From NCBI RefSeq assembly GCF_000293885.2, contig NZ_CP010945.1:5724001-5788000 (forward strand): a stretch of DNA of 64,000 nucleotides, written 5' to 3'. This stretch comes from Pseudomonas fluorescens NCIMB 11764. GTDB taxonomy: Bacteria > Pseudomonadota > Gammaproteobacteria > Pseudomonadales > Pseudomonadaceae. Below the pieces are notes generated by a model. It saw nothing but the letters and a program-made list of their open reading frames with translations. It had not been told where the DNA came from and searched no databases. Every line of letters starts with the position of its first letter. Position 1 is the stretch's first letter. Position numbers and translations under genes: made by a program. Shown in pieces: positions 56,773-64,000 of this stretch.

Positions 56773-57672
56773 ATGTCTCTTCCAACCCACGTACGCCTGG
56801 TCGAAGTCGGCCCCCGCGACGGTCTGCAAAACGAAGCCCAACCGATCAGCGTTGCCGACAAGGTGCAACTGGTCGACGCGCTGACCGCTGCTGGCCTCAG
56901 CTATATAGAAGTCGGCAGTTTCGTCTCGCCCAAATGGGTGCCGCAGATGGCCGGCTCCGCCGACGTCTTCGCGCAGATCCAGCGCAAACCGGGCGTGACC
57001 TACGGCGCCCTCGCCCCCAACCTGCGCGGGTTCGAAGATGCGGTCGCCGCCGGGGTCAAGGAAGTCGCGGTGTTCGCCGCGGCCTCCGAAGCCTTCTCCC
57101 AGCGCAACATCAACTGCTCGATCAATGAAAGCCTGGAGCGCTTTGCGCCGATCATGGAGGCTGCCAAACAACACGGCGTCAGCGTGCGCGGCTACGTGTC
57201 GTGTGTGCTGGGTTGCCCGTATGAAGGTCACGTCGCACCGGAGCAGGTTGCCCGGGTCGCCCGCGAGCTCTACGCCATGGGCTGCTACGAAATCTCCCTG
57301 GGCGACACCATCGGCACCGGCACGGCAGGTGCGACGCGCAAGATGTTCGACGTGGTGTCCGCCGACGTGCCGCGGGAAAAACTCGCCGGGCACTTCCACG
57401 ACACCTACGGCCAGGCCATGGCCAATATCTACGCCAGCCTGCTCGAAGGTATCGCGGTGTTCGACAGCTCGATCGCCGGTCTCGGCGGCTGCCCATACGC
57501 CAAGGGCGCCAGCGGTAACGTTGCCACCGAAGACGTGGTTTATCTGTTGAATGGCTTGGGCATCGACACCGGTATTGATCTGGACGCCTTGATTGTGGCT
57601 GGCCAGCAGATTTGTACAGTACTGGGCCGTCCGACCGGTTCACGCGTGGCCAAGGCTCGTAGCGCGCAATAA
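56773..57672 (+). CDS. liuE: Hydroxymethylglutaryl-CoA lyase
   Basis: This 299-residue TIM-barrel enzyme splits HMG-CoA to acetoacetate and acetyl-CoA, the last step of leucine catabolism. The start VRLVEVGPRDGLQNE, the conserved RGYVSCVLGCPYEG and the lyase loop GLGGCPYAKGASGNVATED with its catalytic Cys are clear. I used the ATG at 56773; the longer reading runs through the REP element. The gene follows liuR and precedes the CrcY-type RNA. In P. putida the same RNA lies next to mvaB, as I recall. Confidence 0.94.
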   Translation: MSLPTHVRLVEVGPRDGLQNEAQPISVADKVQLVDALTAAGLSYIEVGSFVSPKWVPQMAGSADVFAQIQRKPGVTYGALAPNLRGFEDAVAAGVKEVAVFAAASEAFSQRNINCSINESLERFAPIMEAAKQHGVSVRGYVSCVLGCPYEGHVAPEQVARVARELYAMGCYEISLGDTIGTGTAGATRKMFDVVSADVPREKLAGHFHDTYGQAMANIYASLLEGIAVFDSSIAGLGGCPYAKGASGNVATEDVVYLLNGLGIDTGIDLDALIVAGQQICTVLGRPTGSRVAKARSAQ

Positions 57673-57813
57673 GTGCGCGGATGTGTCCAGGTGTTACCGC
57701 CATGTCGAAATGTGGGGGCTCAACCGAGTAACACGGAAACAAATTGTCGGGTTTTGACTGAGTGAAAAATCCGACAAAAACTTAAACCGTTGATTTTAAA
57801 GGTTTTTTAAAAG

Positions 57814-57830
57814 TTGGCACGGCTTCTGCT
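57814..57830 (+). promoter_or_regulatory. Sigma-54 promoter of the CrcY-type RNA
   Basis: TTGGCACGGCTTCTGCT shows GG (57816-57817) and GC (57828-57829) exactly ten bases apart, the sigma-54 -24/-12 spacing. It predicts a start near 57841, right where the A-rich RNA begins. CbrB, an activator of sigma-54, controls these RNAs in other pseudomonads. Confidence 0.82.
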
Positions 57831-57840
57831 ATCTCTATGG

Positions 57841-58213
57841 CATAACAAGAATAAAAAGCAGCAAACCAATAAAAATAAGACGAAACGACTCTGACATAAC
57901 AAGAACAACACGGCAGAGACGCAGCTAACAGATTTTTTTGGAGAAGGTGTGCTTTTCAGGGTGCTTTTCGGAGTAACCCGCAACCGGGCAGAGAACAATA
58001 AAACTACCTTCAGGTAGCTCCCGAACTGGTTGGATCGCTCAGCGAAAAAGCAGATCAGCGCTCAAAAAAATACGTTTGCTCTTGATCCCGGATGGGGATC
58101 GATAAAAACAGCGGTAAAGGGTCACGGTTACCAAAAACAAAAACAGACCGCCCCTCAATAATAAAAAAAGAGCACACGCAACGAAAATTAAAGGGGAGCT
58201 TCGGCTCCCCTTT
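57841..58213 (+). ncRNA. crcY: Crc/Hfq-sequestering small RNA CrcY (or CrcX)
   Basis: About 373 bases lie between a sigma-54 promoter and a strong terminator, with no convincing gene. The sequence carries repeated A-rich AANAANAA motifs, the catabolite-activity motif bound by Hfq/Crc: AACAAGAA (57844), AATAAAAA (57868), AACAAGAA (57898), AACAATAA (57994), AAAAACAA (58133) and AATAATAA (58157). The RNA should titrate Hfq/Crc and relieve catabolite repression when poor carbon sources are used. CrcY of P. putida lies beside mvaB (hydroxymethylglutaryl-CoA lyase) and is of similar length, as I recall, which fits the liuE neighbour. The 5' end is predicted, not mapped. Confidence 0.85.
58190..58213 (+). 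terminator. Terminator of the CrcY-type RNA
   Basis: AAAGGGGAGC and GCTCCCCTTT close on a C(UUCG)G tetraloop, with a T-rich tail. A very stable 3' end, typical of the Crc RNA family. Confidence 0.92.
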
Positions 58214-58247
58214 GTGCTTTCTGCGATTCAGGTTTTCCCCCAATCAA

Positions 58248-58340
58248 AATGTGGAGCGGGCTTGCTCGCGAATGCGATGCATCAGTCGACACATTCATTG
58301 ACTGACACACCGCCTTCGCGAGCAAGCCCGCCCCCACATT
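58248..58340. repeat. REP doublet, TGTGGGAGCGGACTTGCTCGCGAA family
   Basis: Inverted arms of about 25 bases (AATGTGGAGCGGGCTTGCTC and its partner) lie at 58248-58272 and 58315-58340, with mismatches in the GGAGCGGG/CCCGCCCCC part. This is the same family as 32413-32502. It lies between the RNA and the opposing ligase gene. Confidence 0.83.
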
Positions 58341-58355
58341 GGTTTGTGATCAACC

Positions 58356-60047
58356 CTACTTGATGCGCAACTCCTCGATACTGATCTCGCGCATCCGGAA
58401 TTTCTGGATCTTGCCAGTCACCGTCATCGGAAACTCCTCGACGAACTTGAAGTAACGCGGCGTCTTGAAGTGCGCGATGCGTTCCTTGCACCAGGCTTGC
58501 AGCTCCTGCTCCGTGGCGCTGTGGCCCGGGTGGAACTTGATCCAGGCGACAATCTCTTCGCCATAGCGCGAACACGGAATGCCGATCACTTGCACGTCCG
58601 CCACCGCCGGGTGGGTAAAGAAGAACTCTTCCAGCTCCCGCGGGTAAATATTCTCACCGCCGCGGATGATCATGTCCTTGTTGCGTCCGGCAATGCACAC
58701 GTAGCCTTCTTCATTCATGCTCGCCAGATCACCGGTGTGCATCCAGCCGGCCTGATCGATGGCTTCGGCGGTACCTTGCGGGTTATTCCAGTAGCCGAGC
58801 ATCACGCTGTAGCCACGGGTGCAGAGTTCGCCGATGGTGCCGCGCGGCACCAGGTTACCCGCCTCGTCGATGATTTTGCTTTCAAGCTGCGGCTGGGTGC
58901 GACCGACCGTGGTGACTCGCAATTCCAGCTCGTCTGAAGGACCGGTCTGCAAAGACACCGGACTTGTTTCCGTCATGCCGTAGGCAATTTGCACTTCGCT
59001 CATGTGCATTTCATTGATGACCCGGCGCATCACTTCGATCGGACAGGTCGCGCCGGCCATGATTCCGGTGCGCAGGGTCGACAGGTCGAACTCGGCTCGC
59101 TGCGGCTGATCGAGCATTGCGATAAACATGGTCGGCACGCCATAGAGTGCGGTGGCTTTCTCCTCGGCGACAGTGGTCAGGGTCAGCAACGGATCGAACG
59201 CATCATTGGGGTAGATCATGGTGCTGCCGTGGGTGATGCAGCCGAGGTTGCCCATGACCATGCCGAAGCAGTGATACAGCGGCACCGGGATCACCAGCCG
59301 ATCCTGGTCGGTCAGGCCGAGGCTTTCGCCGACCATGTAACCGTTGTTGAGGATGTTGTAGTGGCTGAGGGTCGCGCCCTTGGGGAAACCGGTGGTGCCG
59401 GAGGTGTACTGGATGTTCACCGGTTGATCGAAGTGCAGGCTGTCCTGACGCTCGCGCAACTGTTCGGCGGACACGCTGGCCGCGAGATCGGCCAGTTGCG
59501 ACCAGGGCAGGAAACCCGATGGCGGTTGCGCATCCAGGCTGATGACCCCGCGCAGGTCAGGCAGGCGTTCACTTCGTAACTGTCCGATGGATTGCTCAGC
59601 CAGCTCGGGCACCAGCCCTTGCAGCATGCCGTGATAGTTGGAGGTCTTGAAAGAGCCCGCACAGACCAGCCATTGGCAACCCGATTGCTTCAACACGTAT
59701 TCGAGTTCAGAGCTGCGATACGCCGGGTTGATGTTGACCAGAATCACGCCGAGCTTCGCGCTGGCGAACTGGCTGATGCACCACTGCGCGCAATTCGGTG
59801 CCCAGATGCCGAGGCGATCTCCCGCTTGCAGGCCCAGCGCCAGCAATGCCCTGGCATGCAGGTCCACCGCGTCGGACAGTTGCTGCCAGGTGAAACGCAG
59901 CTGTTGATGACGCACGACCAGCGCCTCTCCAGCCGAGTACTTCGCGACGGTGCTATCGAACGCCTGACCGATGGTCATCGCCAGCAAGGCTTTGTCCTGA
60001 GCACCACGGGTGTAGCTGCGTTGCGGGCTTGCACTGGGTTGATCCAT
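58356..60047 (-). CDS. AMP-binding acyl-CoA ligase
   Basis: The 563-residue adenylate-forming enzyme activates an acid with ATP and CoA. Motifs: [13 protein letters not shown] (P-loop) near residue 197, YGMTETSP near 350, [21 protein letters not shown] near 442, and the late Lys in [14 protein letters not shown] used [15 protein letters not shown] at 60047; the longer reading enters a REP element. It is inverted relative to its neighbours in the liu cluster. In P. putida a ligase also lies next to ivd (PP_4063 from memory). It may activate isovalerate or another fatty acid. Confidence 0.85.
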   Translation of the reverse strand: MDQPSASPQRSYTRGAQDKALLAMTIGQAFDSTVAKYSAGEALVVRHQQLRFTWQQLSDAVDLHARALLALGLQAGDRLGIWAPNCAQWCISQFASAKLGVILVNINPAYRSSELEYVLKQSGCQWLVCAGSFKTSNYHGMLQGLVPELAEQSIGQLRSERLPDLRGVISLDAQPPSGFLPWSQLADLAASVSAEQLRERQDSLHFDQPVNIQYTSGTTGFPKGATLSHYNILNNGYMVGESLGLTDQDRLVIPVPLYHCFGMVMGNLGCITHGSTMIYPNDAFDPLLTLTTVAEEKATALYGVPTMFIAMLDQPQRAEFDLSTLRTGIMAGATCPIEVMRRVINEMHMSEVQIAYGMTETSPVSLQTGPSDELELRVTTVGRTQPQLESKIIDEAGNLVPRGTIGELCTRGYSVMLGYWNNPQGTAEAIDQAGWMHTGDLASMNEEGYVCIAGRNKDMIIRGGENIYPRELEEFFFTHPAVADVQVIGIPCSRYGEEIVAWIKFHPGHSATEQELQAWCKERIAHFKTPRYFKFVEEFPMTVTGKIQKFRMREISIEELRIK

Positions 60048-60085
60048 GACGACCCCTATTGTCTTTATTGTAGGAGCGAGGCTTG

Positions 60086-60218
60086 TGTGGCGAGGGAGCT
60101 TGCTCCCGTTCGGCTGCGCAGCAGTCGTGAAATCATCAGCCAGCGTGCTTTCTGCTACACCTGACTTGCCGATTTGCGACCGCTTCGCGCTCGGAAGGGA
60201 GCAAGCTCCCTCGCCACA
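60086..60218. repeat. REP doublet, GTGGCGAGGGAGCTTGCTCCC family
   Basis: Inverted arms at 60086-60107 and 60197-60218 match fully. The same family is at 19367-19499. It lies between the divergent ligase and liuA promoter regions, upstream of both LiuR sites. Confidence 0.87.
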
Positions 60219-60264
60219 GAATGCGACGCTGGTCTTTTCAGAACTGCCTCTACTCTCGCTCAAG

Positions 60265-60280
60265 TTGACGTTAACGTAAA
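60265..60280. promoter_or_regulatory. LiuR operator 1 upstream of liuA
   Basis: TTGACGTTAACGTAAA is a near-perfect palindrome around the core ACGTTAACGT. It is one of two such sites before liuA, about 100 bases from the start. It shares its form with the palindrome before liuR. Confidence 0.75.
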
Positions 60281-60308
60281 GGGTGATTGACAGCCATTCG
60301 TCACAGGC

Positions 60309-60322
60309 TTACGTTAACGTAA
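60309..60322. promoter_or_regulatory. LiuR operator 2 upstream of liuA
   Basis: TTACGTTAACGTAA is a perfect 14-base palindrome, about 55 bases before liuA, centred 43 bases (about four helical turns) from the first site. Confidence 0.75.
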
Positions 60323-60378
60323 AGGTGAGAGCTGCATCACGGCCCTCCCCGCCCTACAAAAAAGCCAAAAGGTGACCC

Positions 60379-61542
60379 ATGAGCTACCCATCCCTGAACT
60401 TTGCCCTCGGTGAAACCATCGACATGCTGCGCGATCAGGTTCAGTCCTTCGTCGCCAAAGAGATCGCCCCGCGCGCCGCTCAGATCGACATCGACAACCT
60501 GTTCCCCGCCGACCTGTGGCGCAAATTCGGTGACATGGGCCTGCTCGGCGTTACCGTGCCGGAAGAGTACGGCGGTGCTGGCCTGGGGTACCTGGCCCAC
60601 GTGGTCATCATGGAAGAAATCAGCCGGGGCTCGGCGTCGGTTGCCCTGTCCTACGGCGCGCACTCCAACCTCTGCGTCAACCAGATCAACCGCAACGGCA
60701 ATCACGAACAGAAAAGCAAATACCTGCCGAAGCTCATCAGCGGCGAGCACATCGGCGCCCTGGCCATGAGCGAACCGAATGCCGGCTCCGACGTGGTGTC
60801 GATGAAACTGCGCGCCGACAAACGTGGCGATCACTACGTGCTCAACGGCAGCAAAACCTGGATCACCAACGGTCCGGACGCCAACACCTACGTGATCTAC
60901 GCCAAGACCGACCTGGAAAAAGGTCCGCACGGTATCACCGCCTTCATCGTCGAACGCGACTGGAAAGGTTTCAGCCGCAGCAACAAATTCGACAAGCTGG
61001 GCATGCGCGGTTCGAACACCTGCGAACTGTTCTTCGATGACGTCGAGGTGCCGGAAGAAAACATTCTCGGCGTACTCAATGGCGGCGTGAAAGTGCTGAT
61101 GAGCGGCCTCGATTACGAACGCGTTGTCCTTTCGGGCGGCCCGACCGGGATCATGCAGGCCTGCATGGACCTGATCGTGCCGTACATCCACGACCGCAAG
61201 CAGTTCGGCCAGAGCATCGGCGAATTCCAGCTGATCCAGGGCAAGGTCGCCGACATGTACACCCAGCTCAACGCCAGCCGCGCCTATCTGTATGCCGTCG
61301 CTCAAGCCTGCGAGCGTGGCGAAACCACCCGCAAGGACGCCGCAGGCGTGATCCTCTACAGCGCCGAACGCGCCACGCAAATGGCCCTCGACGCGATCCA
61401 GATTCTCGGCGGCAACGGCTACATCAACGAATTCCCGGCCGGTCGTCTGCTGCGTGACGCCAAGCTGTACGAAATCGGCGCTGGCACCAGTGAGATTCGT
61501 CGCATGCTGATCGGTCGCGAACTGTTCAACGAAACCCGCTGA
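60379..61542 (+). CDS. liuA: Isovaleryl-CoA dehydrogenase
   Basis: The 387-residue flavoenzyme oxidises isovaleryl-CoA to 3-methylcrotonyl-CoA. The catalytic Glu is E247 in [13 protein letters not shown], the site used by isovaleryl-CoA dehydrogenases. [15 protein letters not shown] near residue 130 and [29 protein letters not shown] near the end are family segments. ATG at 60379 follows AAAAGGTGA. It is the first gene of the liuABCD operon, with two LiuR-like operators upstream. Confidence 0.95.
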   Translation: MSYPSLNFALGETIDMLRDQVQSFVAKEIAPRAAQIDIDNLFPADLWRKFGDMGLLGVTVPEEYGGAGLGYLAHVVIMEEISRGSASVALSYGAHSNLCVNQINRNGNHEQKSKYLPKLISGEHIGALAMSEPNAGSDVVSMKLRADKRGDHYVLNGSKTWITNGPDANTYVIYAKTDLEKGPHGITAFIVERDWKGFSRSNKFDKLGMRGSNTCELFFDDVEVPEENILGVLNGGVKVLMSGLDYERVVLSGGPTGIMQACMDLIVPYIHDRKQFGQSIGEFQLIQGKVADMYTQLNASRAYLYAVAQACERGETTRKDAAGVILYSAERATQMALDAIQILGGNGYINEFPAGRLLRDAKLYEIGAGTSEIRRMLIGRELFNETR

Positions 61543-61555
61543 GACGGAGCTGTCC

Positions 61556-63163
61556 ATGGCTATCCTGCATACCCAGCTCAACCCCCGTTCGGCGGAGTTC
61601 GCGACCAACAGCGCGGCGATGCTCAAACAGGTCGACGCCCTGCACACCCTGCTCGCCCAAGTGCAGCAAGGTGGCGGCCCGAAAGCGCAAGAACGCCACA
61701 CCTCGCGGGGCAAATTGCTGCCCCGTGAACGAATCAATCGCCTGCTCGATCCGGGCTCACCGTTTCTCGAGATCAGCCAACTGGCGGCTTACGAGGTGTA
61801 TGGCGAAGACGTGCCGGCCGCTGGCGTGATCGCCGGGATCGGCCGTGTGGAAGGCGTCGAATGCATGATCGTGGCCAACGATGCCACCGTGAAAGGTGGC
61901 TCGTATTACCCGCTGACCGTGAAGAAGCACCTGCGCGCCCAGACCATCGCCCAGCAGAATCGCTTGCCGTGCATTTATCTGGTGGATTCGGGCGGCGCCA
62001 ACTTGCCGCGCCAGGATGAAGTGTTCCCGGACCGCGAGCATTTCGGGCGGATCTTCTTCAACCAGGCCAACATGAGCGCCATGGGCATTCCGCAGATCGC
62101 GGTAGTCATGGGCTCGTGCACTGCCGGTGGTGCCTACGTGCCAGCAATGGCCGACGAAGCAATCATGGTTCGCGAGCAAGCGACGATCTTTCTTGCCGGT
62201 CCGCCGCTGGTAAAAGCCGCGACCGGTGAAGTGGTCAGCGCCGAGGATCTGGGCGGCGCCGATGTGCATTGCAAGATTTCCGGCGTCGCCGACCACTACG
62301 CCGAGAGCGATGAACACGCCCTGGCCATTGCCCGGCGCAGCATCGCCAACCTCAACTGGCGCAAGCTCGGTGAAGTCCAGCAACACACGCCCATCGCCCC
62401 GCTCTACAGCAGCGACGAGTTGTACGGCGTCGTGTCGGCGGACGCCAAGCAACCGTTCGACGTGCGCGAAGTGATTGCGCGACTGGTGGACGGCTCGGTG
62501 TTCGATGAATTCAAGGCACTGTTCGGGACTACGCTGGTGTGCGGTTTTGCCTACCTGCACGGTTATCCGATCGCGATCCTCGCCAACAACGGCATCCTGT
62601 TCGCTGAAGCGGCGCAGAAAGGCGCGCACTTCATCGAACTGGCCTGTCAGCGCGGCATTCCACTGCTGTTCCTGCAAAACATCACCGGCTTCATGGTCGG
62701 CCAGAAATACGAGGCCGGCGGCATCGCCAAGCACGGCGCGAAACTGGTGACCGCCGTGGCGTGCGCCAAGGTGCCGAAATTCACCGTGATCATCGGCGGC
62801 AGTTTCGGCGCCGGTAACTATGGCATGTGCGGGCGGGCCTACGATCCGCGCTTCCTGTGGATGTGGCCTAACGCACGCATCGGCGTGATGGGTGCCGAGC
62901 AAGCGGCGGGCGTTCTGGTGCAGGTCAAACGCGAGCAGGCAGAGCGCAGTGGCCAGGGTTTCAGCGCCGAGCAGGAAGCCGAGATCAAGCAACCGATCCT
63001 CGATCAATACGAGGAACAGGGTCACCCTTACTACTCCAGTGCACGGCTGTGGGATGACGGTGTCATTGACCCGGCACAAACCCGCGACGTGTTGGCCCTG
63101 GCCTTGTCCGCGTCGTTGAACGCGCCAATCGAACCGAGCCGCTTCGGCGTGTTCCGGATGTGA
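61556..63163 (+). CDS. liuB: Methylcrotonyl-CoA carboxylase, carboxyltransferase subunit
   Basis: This 535-residue biotin-dependent carboxylase beta subunit makes methylglutaconyl-CoA with the LiuD biotin subunit. Carboxyltransferase motifs are clear: the N-terminal acyl-CoA site ([15 protein letters not shown] near residue 185) and the C-terminal carboxybiotin site ([22 protein letters not shown] near 410). It starts 14 bases after liuA, so one transcript is likely. The length fits the family. Confidence 0.95.
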   Translation: MAILHTQLNPRSAEFATNSAAMLKQVDALHTLLAQVQQGGGPKAQERHTSRGKLLPRERINRLLDPGSPFLEISQLAAYEVYGEDVPAAGVIAGIGRVEGVECMIVANDATVKGGSYYPLTVKKHLRAQTIAQQNRLPCIYLVDSGGANLPRQDEVFPDREHFGRIFFNQANMSAMGIPQIAVVMGSCTAGGAYVPAMADEAIMVREQATIFLAGPPLVKAATGEVVSAEDLGGADVHCKISGVADHYAESDEHALAIARRSIANLNWRKLGEVQQHTPIAPLYSSDELYGVVSADAKQPFDVREVIARLVDGSVFDEFKALFGTTLVCGFAYLHGYPIAILANNGILFAEAAQKGAHFIELACQRGIPLLFLQNITGFMVGQKYEAGGIAKHGAKLVTAVACAKVPKFTVIIGGSFGAGNYGMCGRAYDPRFLWMWPNARIGVMGAEQAAGVLVQVKREQAERSGQGFSAEQEAEIKQPILDQYEEQGHPYYSSARLWDDGVIDPAQTRDVLALALSASLNAPIEPSRFGVFRM

Positions 63164-63176
63164 TCGGGAGAACCTC

Positions 63177-63992
63177 ATGAGCGACTTCAACACCCTCGAG
63201 CTGCAGATCGACCCGCGGGGTTTCGCCACCCTGTGGCTGAGCCGCGAAGAAAAGAACAACGCGTTCAACGCTGAAATGATCCGCGAACTGATCCTCGCCC
63301 TGGACAAGGTCTCGGGCGATGCCAGCCTGCGCTTCTTGCTGGTGCGTGGACGCGGCAAGCATTTCAGCGCTGGCGCCGACCTGGCGTGGATGCAGCAGTC
63401 AGCCGAGCTCGATTACCACACCAATCTCGACGACGCGCGGGAACTGGCGGAGTTGATGTACAACCTCGCCAAGCTGAAAGTCCCGACCCTGGCCGTGGTG
63501 CAAGGTGCGGCGTTCGGCGGCGCGCTGGGCCTGATCAGTTGCTGCGACATGGCGATCGGCGCCGACGACGCGCAATTCTGCCTGTCGGAAGTACGCATCG
63601 GCCTGGCGCCGGCGGTGATCAGCCCATTCGTGGTGCAAGCCATCGGCGAGCGCGCGGCACGCCGTTATGCGCTGACTGCCGAGCGCTTCGGCGGGCAGCG
63701 GGCGCGGGAAATCGGTTTGTTGTCGGAGAGCTATCCGATCAATGAGCTGGAACAGAAAGTCGATCAGTGGATCGACAATCTGCTGCTCAACAGCCCCGCG
63801 GCCATGCGCGTCAGCAAAGACTTGCTGCGTGAAGTCGGCAACGGCGCGCTGACGCCGGCGCTGCGCCGCTACACCGAAAATGCCATCGCGCGAATCCGCG
63901 TCAGCCCCGAAGGCCAGGAAGGTCTGCGGGCCTTTCTGCAAAAGCGTCCGCCGAGCTGGCAGGCCGAAACCACCCCCAAGGAGCCGCGTTGA
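63177..63992 (+). CDS. liuC: Methylglutaconyl-CoA hydratase
   Basis: This 271-residue crotonase-fold enzyme hydrates methylglutaconyl-CoA to HMG-CoA. The oxyanion loops are GRGKHFSAGADLAWMQ near residue 60 and VVQGAAFGGALGLISCCD near 108. It follows liuB by 13 bases. Its stop overlaps the start of the next gene. The product is the substrate of LiuE, encoded upstream of the ligase gene. Confidence 0.93.
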   Translation: MSDFNTLELQIDPRGFATLWLSREEKNNAFNAEMIRELILALDKVSGDASLRFLLVRGRGKHFSAGADLAWMQQSAELDYHTNLDDARELAELMYNLAKLKVPTLAVVQGAAFGGALGLISCCDMAIGADDAQFCLSEVRIGLAPAVISPFVVQAIGERAARRYALTAERFGGQRAREIGLLSESYPINELEQKVDQWIDNLLLNSPAAMRVSKDLLREVGNGALTPALRRYTENAIARIRVSPEGQEGLRAFLQKRPPSWQAETTPKEPR

Positions 63993-64000
63993 TGAGCGCA
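63992..64000 (+). CDS. liuD: Start of liuD (methylcrotonyl-CoA carboxylase biotin subunit), cut by window edge
   Basis: Only MSA is visible, from an ATG overlapping the liuC stop (TGATG). The identity is inferred from the conserved liuABCD order; GGAG lies ten bases upstream. The rest lies outside the window. Confidence 0.5.

Noticed and set aside
57807..58301. Short reading frames in the CrcY region
   Set aside because: They are Phe/Leu/Ser-rich translations of A-rich RNA with no ribosome sites, and are better explained by the non-coding RNA.
60337..63358. Long leftward frames of 466 and 533 residues over liuA and liuB
   Set aside because: They are mirror images of well-recognised enzymes in high-GC DNA and contain no domain motifs. 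They are shadows.

Overview
The window is a chromosomal segment of a Pseudomonas, most likely the P. fluorescens group. The GC content is about 60%. The gene order from deaD to the MacB-like permease (roughly 22-50 kb) matches, from memory, the PA2840-PA2860 region of P. aeruginosa. Intergenic REP/REPIN palindromes of the fluorescens type are frequent, and EF-P carries Arg32 next to the EarP rhamnosyltransferase. I saw no rRNA, tRNA, CRISPR array, prophage or intact insertion sequence.

Region 1 (1-8.9 kb) is a complete urate-to-glyoxylate pathway: UraH (cut by the window edge), PuuE, UraD, allantoicase, AllA, the membrane urate oxidase PuuD with a C-terminal cytochrome c, and an NCS2 purine/urate permease. 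Two tandem Tsx/OmpK-type outer-membrane channels follow. Two similar palindromes flank the divergent uraH/puuE promoters.

Region 2 (8.9-14 kb) is the accessory part. It holds an orphan TccC-type Rhs protein whose C-terminal cassette looks like a glycosyltransferase toxin of the clostridial large-toxin (TcdB) type, on DNA visibly poorer in GC. A patatin-like phospholipase and an LpxL/HtrB acyltransferase follow. Region 3 (14-30 kb) is core: minCDE, an RluA-type pseudouridine synthase, a DXD glycosyltransferase-like protein, apeB, an MscS-type channel, deaD, a crotonase, a class II DAHP synthase and an AlkX/YcaQ-type glycosylase.

Region 4 (30-50 kb) holds a TSUP exporter, several LysR regulators, ohrR/ohr with a clear operator, efp/earP, a GreAB-like factor, cysB, a universal stress protein, a class I DAHP synthase, the OprI lipoprotein with a neighbouring L,D-transpeptidase, tesA divergent from an ABC exporter, and greB. 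Region 5 (50-64 kb) holds DoxX, an MltF-like lytic transglycosylase, TatD, an acyl-CoA dehydrogenase and the leucine/isovalerate (liu) catabolic genes. LiuR operators sit before liuR and liuA. Between liuE and an opposing acyl-CoA ligase lies a non-coding RNA locus with a sigma-54 promoter, repeated A-rich Crc/Hfq motifs and a strong terminator. I read it as the CbrB-dependent Crc-sequestering RNA CrcY (or CrcX).

The best candidates for new biology are the TccC-glycosyltransferase fusion and, for regulation, the CrcY locus. Most of the rest is ordinary Pseudomonas core genome.
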